This document shows, in pieces, positions 25,578-34,161 of a DNA stretch of 64,000 nucleotides; position 1 is the first letter of the stretch; each line of letters opens with the position of its first letter. The notes beneath the pieces were generated by a model. The model searched no databases, had not been told where the DNA came from, and saw only the letters and a program-made list of their open reading frames with translations. This DNA is from Nitrosospira multiformis (GTDB taxonomy: Bacteria; Pseudomonadota; Gammaproteobacteria; Burkholderiales; Nitrosomonadaceae). Location: NCBI GenBank assembly GCA_017306155.1, contig JAFKJB010000019.1, positions 21,312-85,311 of the forward strand. The letters are read 5' to 3'. The translations under genes and the position numbers were made by a program.

Positions 25578-25637
25578 CAGCCGGTTCTGAAACGCAGGCT
25601 GCTGAGCGGGTAATTCGCAGAAAGAATTTCTGATTTT
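25578..25637 (+). repeat. 60-bp direct repeat, right copy
   Basis: Matches 20684-20743 at 54 of 60 positions. It sits between the prlF promoter region and the relB gene. Just after it, TTGGGCAAATCATTTTGCCCAA at about 25668-25690 forms a hairpin. Confidence 0.75.
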
Positions 25638-25722
25638 AGAATCGTCACAGGTAATCTACCAAGCGGGTTTGGGCAAATCATTTTGCCCAATGCAAAAATT
25701 GCAAACCCGTCATCCCTTATGT

Positions 25723-25734
25723 GATACTTGTATC
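25723..25734 (+). promoter_or_regulatory. GATACTTGTATC palindrome upstream of relB
   Basis: A perfect palindrome (GATAC-TT-GTATC) 31 bp before the relB ATG. Ribbon-helix-helix antitoxins bind such short symmetric operators, so this is a candidate autoregulatory site. Confidence 0.45.
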
Positions 25735-25764
25735 GCAATTTACGTCATTTCCAATTGAATTTTT

Positions 25765-25992
25765 ATGGCTCTCTCGATTCGGCTTCCCAGTGATCTGGAA
25801 GCCAGGTTGAAAAACCTGGCGGCCAAAACGGGGCGGACCAAGAGTTATTACATTACTGAGGCGATCCGTGAACATCTGGATGATCTGGAAGATGTGTATC
25901 TGGCCGAGCAACGCCTGGCCGATATTCGTTCCGGTAAAACCCGGGCAGCGCGGATAGAGGAAGTGACGAAGCGTTATGGCGTGGAGGATTGA
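25765..25992 (+). CDS. RelB-like ribbon-helix-helix antitoxin
   Basis: 75 residues: MALSIRLPSDLEARLKNLAA is the ribbon and first helix, KTGRTKSYYITEAIREHLDD completes the RHH fold, and the C-terminal part (YLAEQRLADIRSGKTRA and following) would wrap the toxin. The next gene starts inside its last codons (25976), the normal coupling for relBE. The antitoxin frame is intact although the toxin is broken. Confidence 0.85.
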   Translation: MALSIRLPSDLEARLKNLAAKTGRTKSYYITEAIREHLDDLEDVYLAEQRLADIRSGKTRAARIEEVTKRYGVED

Positions 25993-26245
25993 GCTAGATC
26001 CTGCGGTTGAGCGTGAATTGAGCCAGCTCGAGCCGCCCGTGGCACGCCGTATTCTGGTTTTTTTGTACGAACGCGTGGCGCTGCTTGACGACCCACGCAA
26101 TATCGGTGAAACCCTGAAGGGTTCCACCTGAATAAATTCTGGAAGTATCGGGTTGGCAATTACCGCGTTATCGCAAATATCGAGGACAGCACGGTGCGGA
26201 TTCTCATTGTGAAAACAGGCCCTCGCAGGGAGATATATCGCTGAA
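25976..26245 (+). pseudogene. RelE-like toxin disrupted by a single-base frameshift
   Basis: The start MAWRIELDPAVERELSQLEP continues to ETLKGST and hits TGA at 26129-26131. In the next frame the expected remainder follows at once: NKFWKYRVGNYRVIANIED, then RILIVKTGPRREIYR and TGA at 26243-26245. Restoring one T after ACC (26128) would rejoin them as GSTLNKFWKYRVG, the RelE consensus. So the toxin lost one base and is probably inactive. A sequencing error cannot be excluded from the sequence alone. Confidence 0.85.
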
Positions 26246-26419
26246 GGTTTTTTCTCTGTTTTTAGTATTGGAGGAGGAAACTGCACATCAATTCGCGTTT
26301 GTCCATTATTTCCATTATGTCGGAATACGGGCTAGACTTAATACATAAAATGAGTGCATAAGATGAGGAGTCACATGAGCTGATTCTCATGGTGAATCAA
26401 CCCTAGAGGGAGGCATCCG

Positions 26420-27619
26420 ATGGAGATTGCAGGCCAGTCGCAGAAAATAACCGCGCTGACACGTGTGCGAGACATGTTGGCAATACCGCTCGCCGGAATG
26501 GCGACATTTTTTTATGTCCTGTGGCAATTGGTGATGGAGCAGCAGTTTTTTCTGCGCACCTTTCTGGTGGAGCGCATGGGCAAGCGCGCTGTGAAGAAAC
26601 TGCCGCTGGGGTATTGGAATGTGCTGACTCTGAAGGGCATCATGTTGTGCCAGCATCTGTCCCGCAATCCGCGCCTGTTCCGGGATGCGCGCAAGCGTAC
26701 CGAATCCCGTATCCTGCAGCGCTTGCAGGATCGGGGCATACCGCGCGGGCAGATTCTCTCCATCACGGAATATCAACCCGGCCAGATAGAGCCCAATCGG
26801 TTTTACCGGGAGCATGTGAAGCGCGGGGTGCCGTGCATTATGCGGGGATTCGTGGGTAATGCGCCGGTTGACTGGACACTCGACAAACTCGCGGAACGTT
26901 TTCCGGATACCATCGTCCAGGCCCTGGACAAGCGGAGCAAGAAGATGGTGAACGCTTCCCTGCGCGAGATCGCGGAGGATCGCCGCTGCAATTACATTCC
27001 GCAGCAATTGCTGCTCGACCAGAATCCGGCTTTCTATGAATACTTCCGCATTCCGCGCTCGCACGCCTATTTCCCCGTCATAGGCCGGCCCTCGAAACCG
27101 GTTCTGAGCTTTCTGATCTTGGGTTTGGGGGCGGGATTGAACGCGAACTACCACTGTGAGGAAGGACCCAACTGGTATCTTGCCGTTTCCGGCTCCAAGC
27201 GCTGGACCTTGATCGAATCCGAATATTCCTGGCTGCTATACCCGGCCGCTCTTGGCAATGGCATGCGCCGGTTTGCAGAGTTCAGCGCGAATGAGGAAGG
27301 AGAACCGAGCGATCGGGATGCATATCCCCTGGTGGAATATGCACCGCGTTATGAATTCGATCTCCATCCCGGCGATGTTCTGTTTTTTCCTGCCTGGATG
27401 TGGCACAAGACAATCAATCTCAATGAAGAAGGCCTGGGGATCACCTGCCGCTACACCGCGCCCACCGAAATCTCCAACAGGTATTTCCGCGCCCTGCAGC
27501 TGCTCTCGGGAGGTTTCTGGAAAAGCTGCGTGGAAGTCATCAGCTGCAGCATAAGAGGTAATATCGCCTCGCTTGCCAGTGATACCGACCATAACGAGCA
27601 GGAAACAGTGTTGTACTGA
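26420..27619 (+). CDS. JmjC/cupin-8-like Fe(II)/2-oxoglutarate oxygenase
   Basis: 399 residues, GAGGGAGGCATCCG before the ATG. An N-terminal hydrophobic stretch (LAIPLAGMATFFYVLWQLVM, residues about 20-40) may anchor it in the membrane. The C-terminal half has the cupin-8/JmjC pattern: NYHCEEGPNWYLAVSGSKRW with the metal-binding H-x-E, FDLHPGDVLFFPAWMWHKT with the distal His and a candidate 2-oxoglutarate contact in the strand after it. Bacterial members hydroxylate protein side chains or small molecules. No neighbour suggests a substrate. The family call is good; activity and substrate are unknown. Confidence 0.75.
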   Translation: MEIAGQSQKITALTRVRDMLAIPLAGMATFFYVLWQLVMEQQFFLRTFLVERMGKRAVKKLPLGYWNVLTLKGIMLCQHLSRNPRLFRDARKRTESRILQRLQDRGIPRGQILSITEYQPGQIEPNRFYREHVKRGVPCIMRGFVGNAPVDWTLDKLAERFPDTIVQALDKRSKKMVNASLREIAEDRRCNYIPQQLLLDQNPAFYEYFRIPRSHAYFPVIGRPSKPVLSFLILGLGAGLNANYHCEEGPNWYLAVSGSKRWTLIESEYSWLLYPAALGNGMRRFAEFSANEEGEPSDRDAYPLVEYAPRYEFDLHPGDVLFFPAWMWHKTINLNEEGLGITCRYTAPTEISNRYFRALQLLSGGFWKSCVEVISCSIRGNIASLASDTDHNEQETVLY

Positions 27620-27793
27620 GTGGAATTCCTTCTGCTTCCTTCTGTCAGCGGCACAGCCACCGTTATCTCCCGTGGGGGCTTACGCTTGCCTGTTTACGCT
27701 GCTGTGAAAATGCCTGCGCCCGCCAGAATGCTGGCTCTACCTGCGTAGAACCGGGACGCCCCGAACGCCAAAGCCGGTAGCGAAAGCAGCAAC

Positions 27794-29974
27794 TCATTGA
27801 AGAGGATTCCGGACCAGTTCCTGAAAGAGCTTTGCCCAGCGGGCAATGGTGCCGGCATCGAACGCGCCTATGCCCTTTTTCAGCGCCTGTTCCTTGACGC
27901 GCTTTGCAACTTCAACTCTCCACTCGTCACGTAGCACCAGGTCTTGCGCTTCGGCCCAGGCCTCCACCTGGGCTACCACCGGCCTGCCGTTGACCAGGAC
28001 GTCCGCAAAGGGCGTATCCGTATTCCTCTCCCAGCGGTCTATCACCTGTGCAAAAAATGGCGCAGGTATCATATCTTCCGTCGTGGAATTGCTGAAGAGA
28101 ACGTAATTATCCGTCGAAAAGATGCGCTCTTGCGCGCCGCTGTATAAATCCGATTTCAATTCTGCATTGATCTGTTTTCCTGCTTCATCATCCCGCAGGA
28201 CTACCTTGGGCAGCGCCTCGTCGCGCCCGCTGATAATGCTTGCGATCACGCCTACCGTTTTGCTGCCGCCGGCCGGAGGAAAGAGCAGTTCGCGCTTGGG
28301 GGCTATCTTGTTTGCCCCAATGAGCAGTGTCTTGATGGCCGAGAGATAATATTGATCCGAGACGCGCTGCACGACGACCGGCTGGCAGCCTGTTACCATG
28401 CTCTCGGCAATATTCAGGTTCAACGCCGAGTGAACCACATAGGCGGCCCCCGCCTGCCGGATATCCTTTTCCACGCTGCGAAGGTCGGACGTCACCTGCG
28501 TCGTTCCGTTAGGGGAAACATACACCTTGCGCGCCCGTCCCAGGTGCTCTGCATCCAGCAGGAAAGGTGAATGGGTCGTGTAGAGGATTTTGTTGGCTTT
28601 TGCAAGACTGTCGAAGAAGGCAAAAAGGTTACGCTGCGCCAGGGGGTGCAGCGACAATCCGGGCTCGTCCAGCAACAAGACAGCGTTCTGGTGCTCACCC
28701 CCGCTTTCCACGAGAAAGACCAGATAAAAACTCAGAAACCACTGAAGCCCCGTGCTTCTGCTTTCGAGCTCGACTTCCTCCGGCCGGCGATCATCGGAAA
28801 CCCATATGCGGAAATGGCTTCCATCCGCTTCGAAGCGGAATTTGTAATCCCCCTGCTTCCACCAGTTTCTGAACTTATCCGTCAGAAGCCCGCCTGCCGA
28901 TTGCAGCAGGATGGAACGCTCCCTTTTCTTCATCGCGATTTCCCGGATTTCTTCCACTGTGGGTTCACGACGACGACCCTTGCGCCTTGGGAAGTCCCGC
29001 CCGAGTTCAAGGATTTCTCCCGGCTCGAGGCCTACGAATTTAAAAAGGACCCGCAGCGTACGCGACTTGGCTGCTTCTCTGGGGCCAAGGTCAGTGCGTT
29101 GAAGATTCTGTACTACATGGGGAAGATAGATTTCAGAATCCAGATTTCCGAATTCAGAGTAATAGACAAATTTCGGGAGGGAGTGGATTACCGCATCCAC
29201 AATATCCTCTGTGCCTTCCCCCGATGATCTCCTGATCTCGCCAAGCTCTTCCCGTCGGGGGAAGGAGATCGAATAATCCCCGCTGAAGTACCGTTTTACA
29301 GCGATGAGGGAGGCCTCTTCACTGGAGATCTCCAGCTTGCCGCAAAGCTCTTCTCCAAGCTCTCCTGCCTCAAATTCCGCCGTTATGAAGCAGAAGTTTT
29401 CCGGCGCCTGCCGCAGGGCGGCGAATTGCTTTTTCGGGTAGTCGGAAGCGGGCACGATCTCTCCTCCGACTGCCGGGTTCAGCTTCCAGAGCGGAATCAG
29501 CAGGTTTGTCTTGCCGGATTCGTTCACGCCGACGAGCGCAGTAACGCTATCGATCTCAATCCAGCCGCTGTCCTCTACCGAGCGAAAATTCGTGACCAGA
29601 AATCGAGTGAGGTGCATAGGGTGTATTATTCTTTCGTTTATTGCTTCGCTCACGACCGCTTCACTCACGACCGGCGAGTCAATGGGGCTTTCGCCATTGC
29701 TTGTTGCTCCCGCATGATCCCCGTGGTCTGTTATGTCCGTTACGTCCGGCGCATCCGGTACCTCCGGCGCATCCGGTGTATCCGGTGTATCTGGTGTATC
29801 CGGCGTATCTGGTACGTCCGGTGTATCCGATACATCCGATACGTCTGGTATATCCGGTGCGCCTGGTACATCTGATGAGTTCGATATGCGGGGAAGGAGC
29901 AGCATGTCTTGCAATGATTGCTTATTCATAGAGTTTGTATCTTCTTCTGTGGCAGGCAATATATGTGCTGTCAT
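27794..29974 (-). CDS. OLD-like AAA ATPase with degenerate Toprim region
   Basis: 726 residues if the first ATG is used; 607 from the ATG at 29617, where the conserved part begins MHLTRFLVTNFRSVE. The SMC-like ATPase has Walker A GVNESGKT (about 149-156), ESRSTGLQWFLSFYLVF as signature region, AVLLLDEPGLSLHP (Walker B) and YTTHSPFLLD. The C-terminus corresponds to the OLD Toprim domain: VVVQRVSDQYYLSAIK, where Gln-Arg stands at the usual Glu-Gly, then VVLRDDEAGKQ with an Asp pair. OLD proteins are nucleases, some in phage defence; the altered Toprim glutamate makes nuclease activity uncertain. The N-terminal extension is a D-x-P repeat tract. Neither start has a strong Shine-Dalgarno. Confidence 0.75.
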   Translation of the reverse strand: MTAHILPATEEDTNSMNKQSLQDMLLLPRISNSSDVPGAPDIPDVSDVSDTPDVPDTPDTPDTPDTPDAPEVPDAPDVTDITDHGDHAGATSNGESPIDSPVVSEAVVSEAINERIIHPMHLTRFLVTNFRSVEDSGWIEIDSVTALVGVNESGKTNLLIPLWKLNPAVGGEIVPASDYPKKQFAALRQAPENFCFITAEFEAGELGEELCGKLEISSEEASLIAVKRYFSGDYSISFPRREELGEIRRSSGEGTEDIVDAVIHSLPKFVYYSEFGNLDSEIYLPHVVQNLQRTDLGPREAAKSRTLRVLFKFVGLEPGEILELGRDFPRRKGRRREPTVEEIREIAMKKRERSILLQSAGGLLTDKFRNWWKQGDYKFRFEADGSHFRIWVSDDRRPEEVELESRSTGLQWFLSFYLVFLVESGGEHQNAVLLLDEPGLSLHPLAQRNLFAFFDSLAKANKILYTTHSPFLLDAEHLGRARKVYVSPNGTTQVTSDLRSVEKDIRQAGAAYVVHSALNLNIAESMVTGCQPVVVQRVSDQYYLSAIKTLLIGANKIAPKRELLFPPAGGSKTVGVIASIISGRDEALPKVVLRDDEAGKQINAELKSDLYSGAQERIFSTDNYVLFSNSTTEDMIPAPFFAQVIDRWERNTDTPFADVLVNGRPVVAQVEAWAEAQDLVLRDEWRVEVAKRVKEQALKKGIGAFDAGTIARWAKLFQELVRNPLQ
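29737..29880 (-). repeat. 9-bp tandem repeats coding for a D-x-P tract
   Basis: About 15 degenerate units of a TCCGGTGTA-type 9-mer (plus strand), encoding Asp-Thr-Pro/Asp-Val-Pro repeats near the N-terminus of the OLD-like protein. Four consecutive units are nearly identical. Changes in copy number would keep the frame, so the tract is a length-variable linker rather than an on/off switch. Confidence 0.8.
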
Positions 29975-30155
29975 TATAATCCACTGATTGCGCGGGACGG
30001 GTACTTAAAGAGCGTTTGTTGAGCTGGAATCTTTAATGCTTTTAGACAACGTTGTCAACCTGTCAAAAGCTGCGAAATGCAGGCTGCGTCTTGCCTCCTT
30101 ATTCTTATCTCCTTGCTTCTTATTCTTTTCCTGTTCCCATTCTCAGTCTGTAAAG

Positions 30156-30599
30156 CTATGCGCCATACAGTTCTGCGGGGGACAGGCCGAGATCGAGTCG
30201 AATGAGCGGCAGGGGCGGAGGCTCCAGTGACAGGCGCAGCTTCTGATAGGCGGCCTTGCTCGAAAAACCATAGGGTTCCGCATCATCGTTGTCGAAAGCG
30301 TAATATACGATGTCCACTCCTGCAATCACCATGGCCGCCAGGCACATGGGGCAGGGGTGGCCACTGGCATAAACGATGCTGCCTCTCAGATCAGCGCGAC
30401 CGAGGTTCCAGCTGGCAGCGCGCACTGCCTCCATTTCCGCATGCGTGGTGGGATCATTGCTTTGCACGACATCGTTGACGCCGGTGGAGATAGCCTGCCC
30501 ATCAATGGCGAGGACTGCGGCAAAGGGCCGGCCCCCGCGTTCACGGTTGTTCCTGGCAAGGCGCACCGCTTCCCGCAGGAATGTTTCATGTTGAGACAT
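30156..30599 (-). CDS. Cytidine/deoxycytidylate-deaminase-fold nucleoside deaminase (guanine deaminase-like)
   Basis: 147-residue zinc hydrolase. The zinc site is THAEMEAVR (His and the proton-shuttling Glu) and SGHPCPMCLAAM (two Cys). The C-terminal YGFSSKAAYQKLRLSL and the N-terminal LREAVRLARNNRERGGRPFA match guanine-deaminase-type proteins (GuaD of the CDA fold) better than the tRNA adenosine deaminase TadA. It would convert guanine to xanthine in purine salvage. It stands alone between the OLD-like gene and a GNAT gene, on the same strand. Confidence 0.8.
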   Translation of the reverse strand: MSQHETFLREAVRLARNNRERGGRPFAAVLAIDGQAISTGVNDVVQSNDPTTHAEMEAVRAASWNLGRADLRGSIVYASGHPCPMCLAAMVIAGVDIVYYAFDNDDAEPYGFSSKAAYQKLRLSLEPPPLPLIRLDLGLSPAELYGA

Positions 30600-30689
30600 C
30601 CGGCCTCCTGTCTGGTTTATCCGTCCTTATCGCCTATCGGCCGTGCCCAGCTGTATCGGCATGATTGTCGCCAGTCCCGGCCATTCATT

Positions 30690-31547
30690 TCAAAAGAGAA
30701 TGGATGGCAGGAAGACGCCTGAGGGCTGACTGTAGAGGCCAAGGCTCATCAGATTCATCGGTTGAACTACCCGAAGTCCCTGCTGCAGGCACCAGCGGAA
30801 CAACTCGCTATTGCGCGTGGGCAGGAGAAAACCGGGTCCTGCAAATGACTCCGCGGCGCCGATCAGGGCCTTGAGGTCTTCATTGCTTTCTCCTGCCGCA
30901 TGCCCCGTGAAACCGATTAATGTCGCGTAACCGGTAATGCGGCCTCCGTGTTCCACCACCGTTGCGGTCCGCTGCGCAATCGCGTGGCGCAATTCCTGCC
31001 CTCTATCGTGGCCGTGTATCTTCCGGCACAAGCGGTCGCATGCGTTTGCATCCTCCACCACTACAGGACGGACATTGTAGCCGGCGATATCGATTCGCAG
31101 GGGTGCTCCCTGCAGAGTTGCCAAGGGTTCCCGTACCTCAAACCCGAGCTTGGTATAGAGGGAAAGGGAGTGGTTGTTGTATGCAGCTTGCACCAGCCGT
31201 ACGCCAGCGAAATGTTTATTCCGGGCATGCGCCAGCACATCCTCCATCAGGCCTCGGCCTACCCTGTCGCTTTGGGCTTCCGGTGTTACCGTCAGCGGAC
31301 CAATGCCGGCAATGGCAGAATCCTCCCACAGGAAATTGCTGCCTAGGACTCTTCCCTCGCTTTCAGCCACGGCTGAATATACATCGGGTCTCGAAAGCAA
31401 AGCCCGCAGGAGATCGCGGGCCACTTCGGGCGAGGGAAAGTCGGGTTTGAAACCGTGCTGCTGAGAAATAGCGTTGAATGCTTTGTAGCAGATCGTCCCG
31501 GCCGCCTCGGCATCCGCCGGGCGGCCCTCCCGTATTTTGAATTGCAT
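30690..31547 (-). CDS. GNAT-family N-acetyltransferase
   Basis: 285 residues. The first half is a GNAT domain: MQFKIREGRPADAEAAGTIC (start), VLGSNFLWEDSAIAGIGPLT, TVTPEAQSDRVGRGLMEDVL with the acetyl-CoA loop (Q/R-x-x-G-x-G/A-like VGRGL) and YNNHSLSLYTKLGFEVREPL. The second half (about 150-285) is a weaker domain of the kind seen in double-GNAT proteins. Substrate unknown. It reads divergently from the next gene at 31725, across a 177-bp spacer that probably holds promoters for both. Confidence 0.85.
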   Translation of the reverse strand: MQFKIREGRPADAEAAGTICYKAFNAISQQHGFKPDFPSPEVARDLLRALLSRPDVYSAVAESEGRVLGSNFLWEDSAIAGIGPLTVTPEAQSDRVGRGLMEDVLAHARNKHFAGVRLVQAAYNNHSLSLYTKLGFEVREPLATLQGAPLRIDIAGYNVRPVVVEDANACDRLCRKIHGHDRGQELRHAIAQRTATVVEHGGRITGYATLIGFTGHAAGESNEDLKALIGAAESFAGPGFLLPTRNSELFRWCLQQGLRVVQPMNLMSLGLYSQPSGVFLPSILF

Positions 31548-31724
31548 GTTTCCCCCGCTAGTGGAAGCGCCTGATGGGCGATGGCAACAAACGTGCGTCA
31601 GAGCAGACGCGCGTCAGTATGATGATGTTACTCCCGAAAAGAGAACACTCTCGCGCAAACCGCCGTTGATACTCCAGGAAAGGAGTAATCATGCGCTTAA
31701 GCCGGAAAAGTGCAATACTGATTC

Positions 31725-32480
31725 ATGGCTATCGCTACATTCCGTTTTTATGAGGAGCTGAATGACTTTCTCGCTCCCGCGCGGCGCAAGCGGGAATTCT
31801 CCTGTCCCTGCGCCCGTGCAGCGACCACCAAGCATATGATCGAAGCACTGGGTGTGCCGCATACCGAAGTGGAACTGGTGCTGGTAAACGGAGAATCGGT
31901 GGGGTTCGAGCGGATACTGGAGCAGGGCGATCGGGTCGCGGTCTTTCCCAAATTCGAGAGGATCGATGTCACACCCCTGCTGCGCGTGCGCGAGCATCCC
32001 CTGCGGGTAACACGCTTCATTGCGGATGCCCATCTGGGGGGGCTGGCGCACCTGTTGCGCATGACGGGCTTCGACACGCTGTACGACAATAATTATCACG
32101 ACCGCCAGATCGAATTGCTCGCCGCCCAGGAAAGGCGCATCGTGCTCACCCGCGACCGGGAACTGCTCAAGCGGCGTTCGATTACCCATGGATGTTATGT
32201 GCGGGCCTTGAAGCCTCCTGCCCAGCTCTGCGAGATTTTCGACCGGCTGGACCTCGCACACAGTATCAAGCCTTTTACTTTATGCCTGAACTGCAACGCA
32301 CCTCTGCGGCCGGTTGAAAAGGCCGCAGTGCTTGAGCGCCTGCCGCCGTCCGTACGCGAGCGCTTCGACCATTTCAGCACGTGCGATATCTGTCAACGCG
32401 TTTTCTGGAAGGGTTCGCACTGGCAGCGCATGCAAACGATGCTGGAGGAATGCATTAAGCCGAATCGATTTGCGGGATAG
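31725..32480 (+). CDS. Mut7-C RNase-domain protein with ubiquitin-like N-terminus
   Basis: 251 residues. The N-terminal 80 residues (MAIATFRFYEELNDFLAPAR, then VELVLVNGESVGFERILEQG) are a ThiS/MoaD-like ubiquitin fold. The Mut7-C PIN-like domain follows: FIADAHLGGLAHLLRMTGFD, IVLTRDRELLKRR, then a zinc ribbon CLNCNAPLRP ... CDICQRVFWKGSHWQRM. Mut7-C proteins are predicted RNases; the ubiquitin-like fusion is common in bacteria but its task is not known. The gene appears intact and monocistronic, followed by 244 bp with no gene before tRNA-Lys. Confidence 0.85.
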   Translation: MAIATFRFYEELNDFLAPARRKREFSCPCARAATTKHMIEALGVPHTEVELVLVNGESVGFERILEQGDRVAVFPKFERIDVTPLLRVREHPLRVTRFIADAHLGGLAHLLRMTGFDTLYDNNYHDRQIELLAAQERRIVLTRDRELLKRRSITHGCYVRALKPPAQLCEIFDRLDLAHSIKPFTLCLNCNAPLRPVEKAAVLERLPPSVRERFDHFSTCDICQRVFWKGSHWQRMQTMLEECIKPNRFAG

Positions 32481-32724
32481 CGGCTCACGCAGGTGCAGTT
32501 GGAAAATCGCATTCGGGACAGAGCTCGCTCCTGCTCATCCGGCTACGGCTTTTGGATCGGTAATTGCTCGATTCTGTAATCCTCCCATTCGAATTTTTTT
32601 CCGGATGTGGTAGGATTAGCACCCTCAGATTCAGGCTTCAGGTTCGGCAAGGGCGAGCGGCATCAGGTTTTGCCTCTGTCATGCGTTGAACCTGCAACTG
32701 AAATTACTCCGGTTCATTCAATCC

Positions 32725-32800
32725 GGGTCGTTAGCTCAGCTGGTAGAGCAGCGGACTCTTAATCCGTAGGTCGAGCGTTCGAATCGCTCACGACCCACCA
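32725..32800 (+). tRNA. tRNA-Lys (anticodon CTT)
   Basis: 76-nt cloverleaf with encoded CCA. Acceptor arms GGGTCGT/ACGACCC are fully paired. The anticodon arm GCGGA/TCCGT encloses CTCTTAA, giving CTT (codon AAG). T-arm GAGCG TTCGAAT CGCTC. An integrase remnant lies 73 bp downstream, so it has probably served as an attachment site. Confidence 0.95.
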
Positions 32801-32809
32801 GTATTCAAG

Positions 32810-32838
32810 CGGCTTTCCGTCATGGAAGCCGTTTTTCT
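32810..32838 (+). terminator. Terminator after tRNA-Lys
   Basis: CGGCTTTCC / GGAAGCCG with a one-base bulge and loop GTCAT, followed by TTTTTCTTT. Confidence 0.75.
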
Positions 32839-32872
32839 TTCCAACGATTTGTGTAATTCCTGTGTAATTATG

Positions 32873-33003
32873 TCAGCTGGACTTGCGGTATCTGTCTGCA
32901 AGTCTATCCATTGCCGACCCGATATGTGCCCCGTTCTGGTGGCTGATCGTTCTACCATGCTCGAATTTTTGTGCCCTGAAATATATTTTATGGCCGGCAG
33001 ATC
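32873..33003 (-). pseudogene. Frameshifted C-terminal remnant of a phage integrase
   Basis: One minus-strand frame reads IKYISGHKNSSMVER, the box around the second catalytic His of tyrosine recombinases, and the next frame continues SHQNGAHIGSAMDRLADRYR to a stop. Joined, they give the family pattern GHKxxxMVERYSHQNGAHI, with one base missing near 32947 (the catalytic Tyr codon is destroyed). Everything upstream is lost. This is a relic of an element once integrated at tRNA-Lys. Confidence 0.75.
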
Positions 33004-33039
33004 CACCTCCGCCCGGTCCTGAAACAGAATGCCTGTTCG

Positions 33040-34161
33040 TTATGCCATCAATCCGATGGTTTTTCGGAAGCGTGCCAGCGCGATGCCGAAGAAGACGCCG
33101 CCAATCATGGCCAGATAGACGAATTGCGGCCATACGACGCTCAATCCGGCGCCGCGATACAGGATGGCCTGGGCGAGCATTACGAAGTGGGTAGTGGGCG
33201 CTGCGAGCATGACCGTCTGGATGAACTCAGGCATGCTCTCCCGCGGGGTCGACCCGCCGGAAAGCATTTGCAGCGGCATCAGCACCAGCATCAACAGCAG
33301 GCCGAATTGCGGCATGGAGCGTGTAATCGTGCCCATGAAGATGCCAATGGATGCGGTGGCGAAAAGATTCAGCGCGGTGCCGGCCAGAAAAAGCGGCAGC
33401 GAGCCTTCAATCGGTATCCGCAGGACTCCCTGTACCACCACGGCCAGTGCAAATGCGCAGGAAACCAGCACTACCAGGGCCATCGCCCACACTTTGCTCG
33501 TCATGATCTCAAAGGGAGTGACGGGCATCACCAGCAGGTGCTCGATGGTTCCATGTTCACGCTCACGGATCAGCGCCGCGCCGGTGAGCACGATCGACAG
33601 CATGGTGATGCTATTGATGACCTGGATGACTGCTCCAAACCAGCTCTGGTTGAGCGACGGGTTGAAGCGCACGCGCAATGCGAGGTCCACCGGCGGTTGG
33701 GTGGAGGCCCGGTGGTTTTGCGCGAAGTCGTTTATTTCGCCGGTCACGATGCTCTGGATATAACCGCTGCCGGTGAAGGCCTGGCTCATGCGAGTGGCGT
33801 CCACATTGAGCTGCAGCGCCGGACTTCTGCCGGCCAGCATGTCCCGCTGAAAACCGGGCGGGATGTCGAGGGCGAAGGTAAACTGGCCCGCGTCCATGCC
33901 ATCGTCCATCTGTGCGCGCGCAATAAGGGGTGGCCGAATGAAGTACGGCGGATAGAAAGCATCGACAATCCGCTGGGACAGGGGTGAGCGATCTTCGTCC
34001 ACGATTGCGATAGAAGCCCTGTTGAGCGTTTCCGGCATGGCTGTCGCGGAGACGTACACGGAGAACGAGAACGACCAGACAATCAATCCCACCATGATGG
34101 GGTCGCGGCGAAGGCTGCGCAGTTCCTTGATTCCCAGTTGCAGAATATTGACCGCCCGCAT
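33040..34161 (-). CDS. yhhJ: ABC transporter permease, YhhJ type
   Basis: Inner-membrane permease, 373 residues from the ATG at 34161, which overlaps the stop of the upstream fragment (TGATG). Topology is that of ABC-2 permeases: one N-terminal membrane segment (IMVGLIVWSFSFSVYVSAT), a large periplasmic domain (about 45-170) and five C-terminal segments. REREHGTIEHLLVMPVTPFE is the family's coupling motif. In E. coli yhiI-rbbA-yhhJ encode an adaptor, a fused ATPase-permease and this permease. Here rbbA is truncated and no yhiI is seen, so the transporter is probably non-functional unless partners are elsewhere. A longer open frame to 34509 overlaps the rbbA fragment and is rejected. Confidence 0.85.
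   Translation of the reverse strand: MRAVNILQLGIKELRSLRRDPIMVGLIVWSFSFSVYVSATAMPETLNRASIAIVDEDRSPLSQRIVDAFYPPYFIRPPLIARAQMDDGMDAGQFTFALDIPPGFQRDMLAGRSPALQLNVDATRMSQAFTGSGYIQSIVTGEINDFAQNHRASTQPPVDLALRVRFNPSLNQSWFGAVIQVINSITMLSIVLTGAALIREREHGTIEHLLVMPVTPFEIMTSKVWAMALVVLVSCAFALAVVVQGVLRIPIEGSLPLFLAGTALNLFATASIGIFMGTITRSMPQFGLLLMLVLMPLQMLSGGSTPRESMPEFIQTVMLAAPTTHFVMLAQAILYRGAGLSVVWPQFVYLAMIGGVFFGIALARFRKTIGLMA

Noticed and set aside
25717-26286. 189-codon minus-strand frame
   Set aside because: Covers relB and the broken relE; the plus-strand genes explain the sequence.
29733-29987. Plus-strand Ser/Gly/Thr-repeat protein
   Set aside because: It is the reverse reading of the 9-bp repeats in the OLD-like gene; no promoter or start signal supports it.
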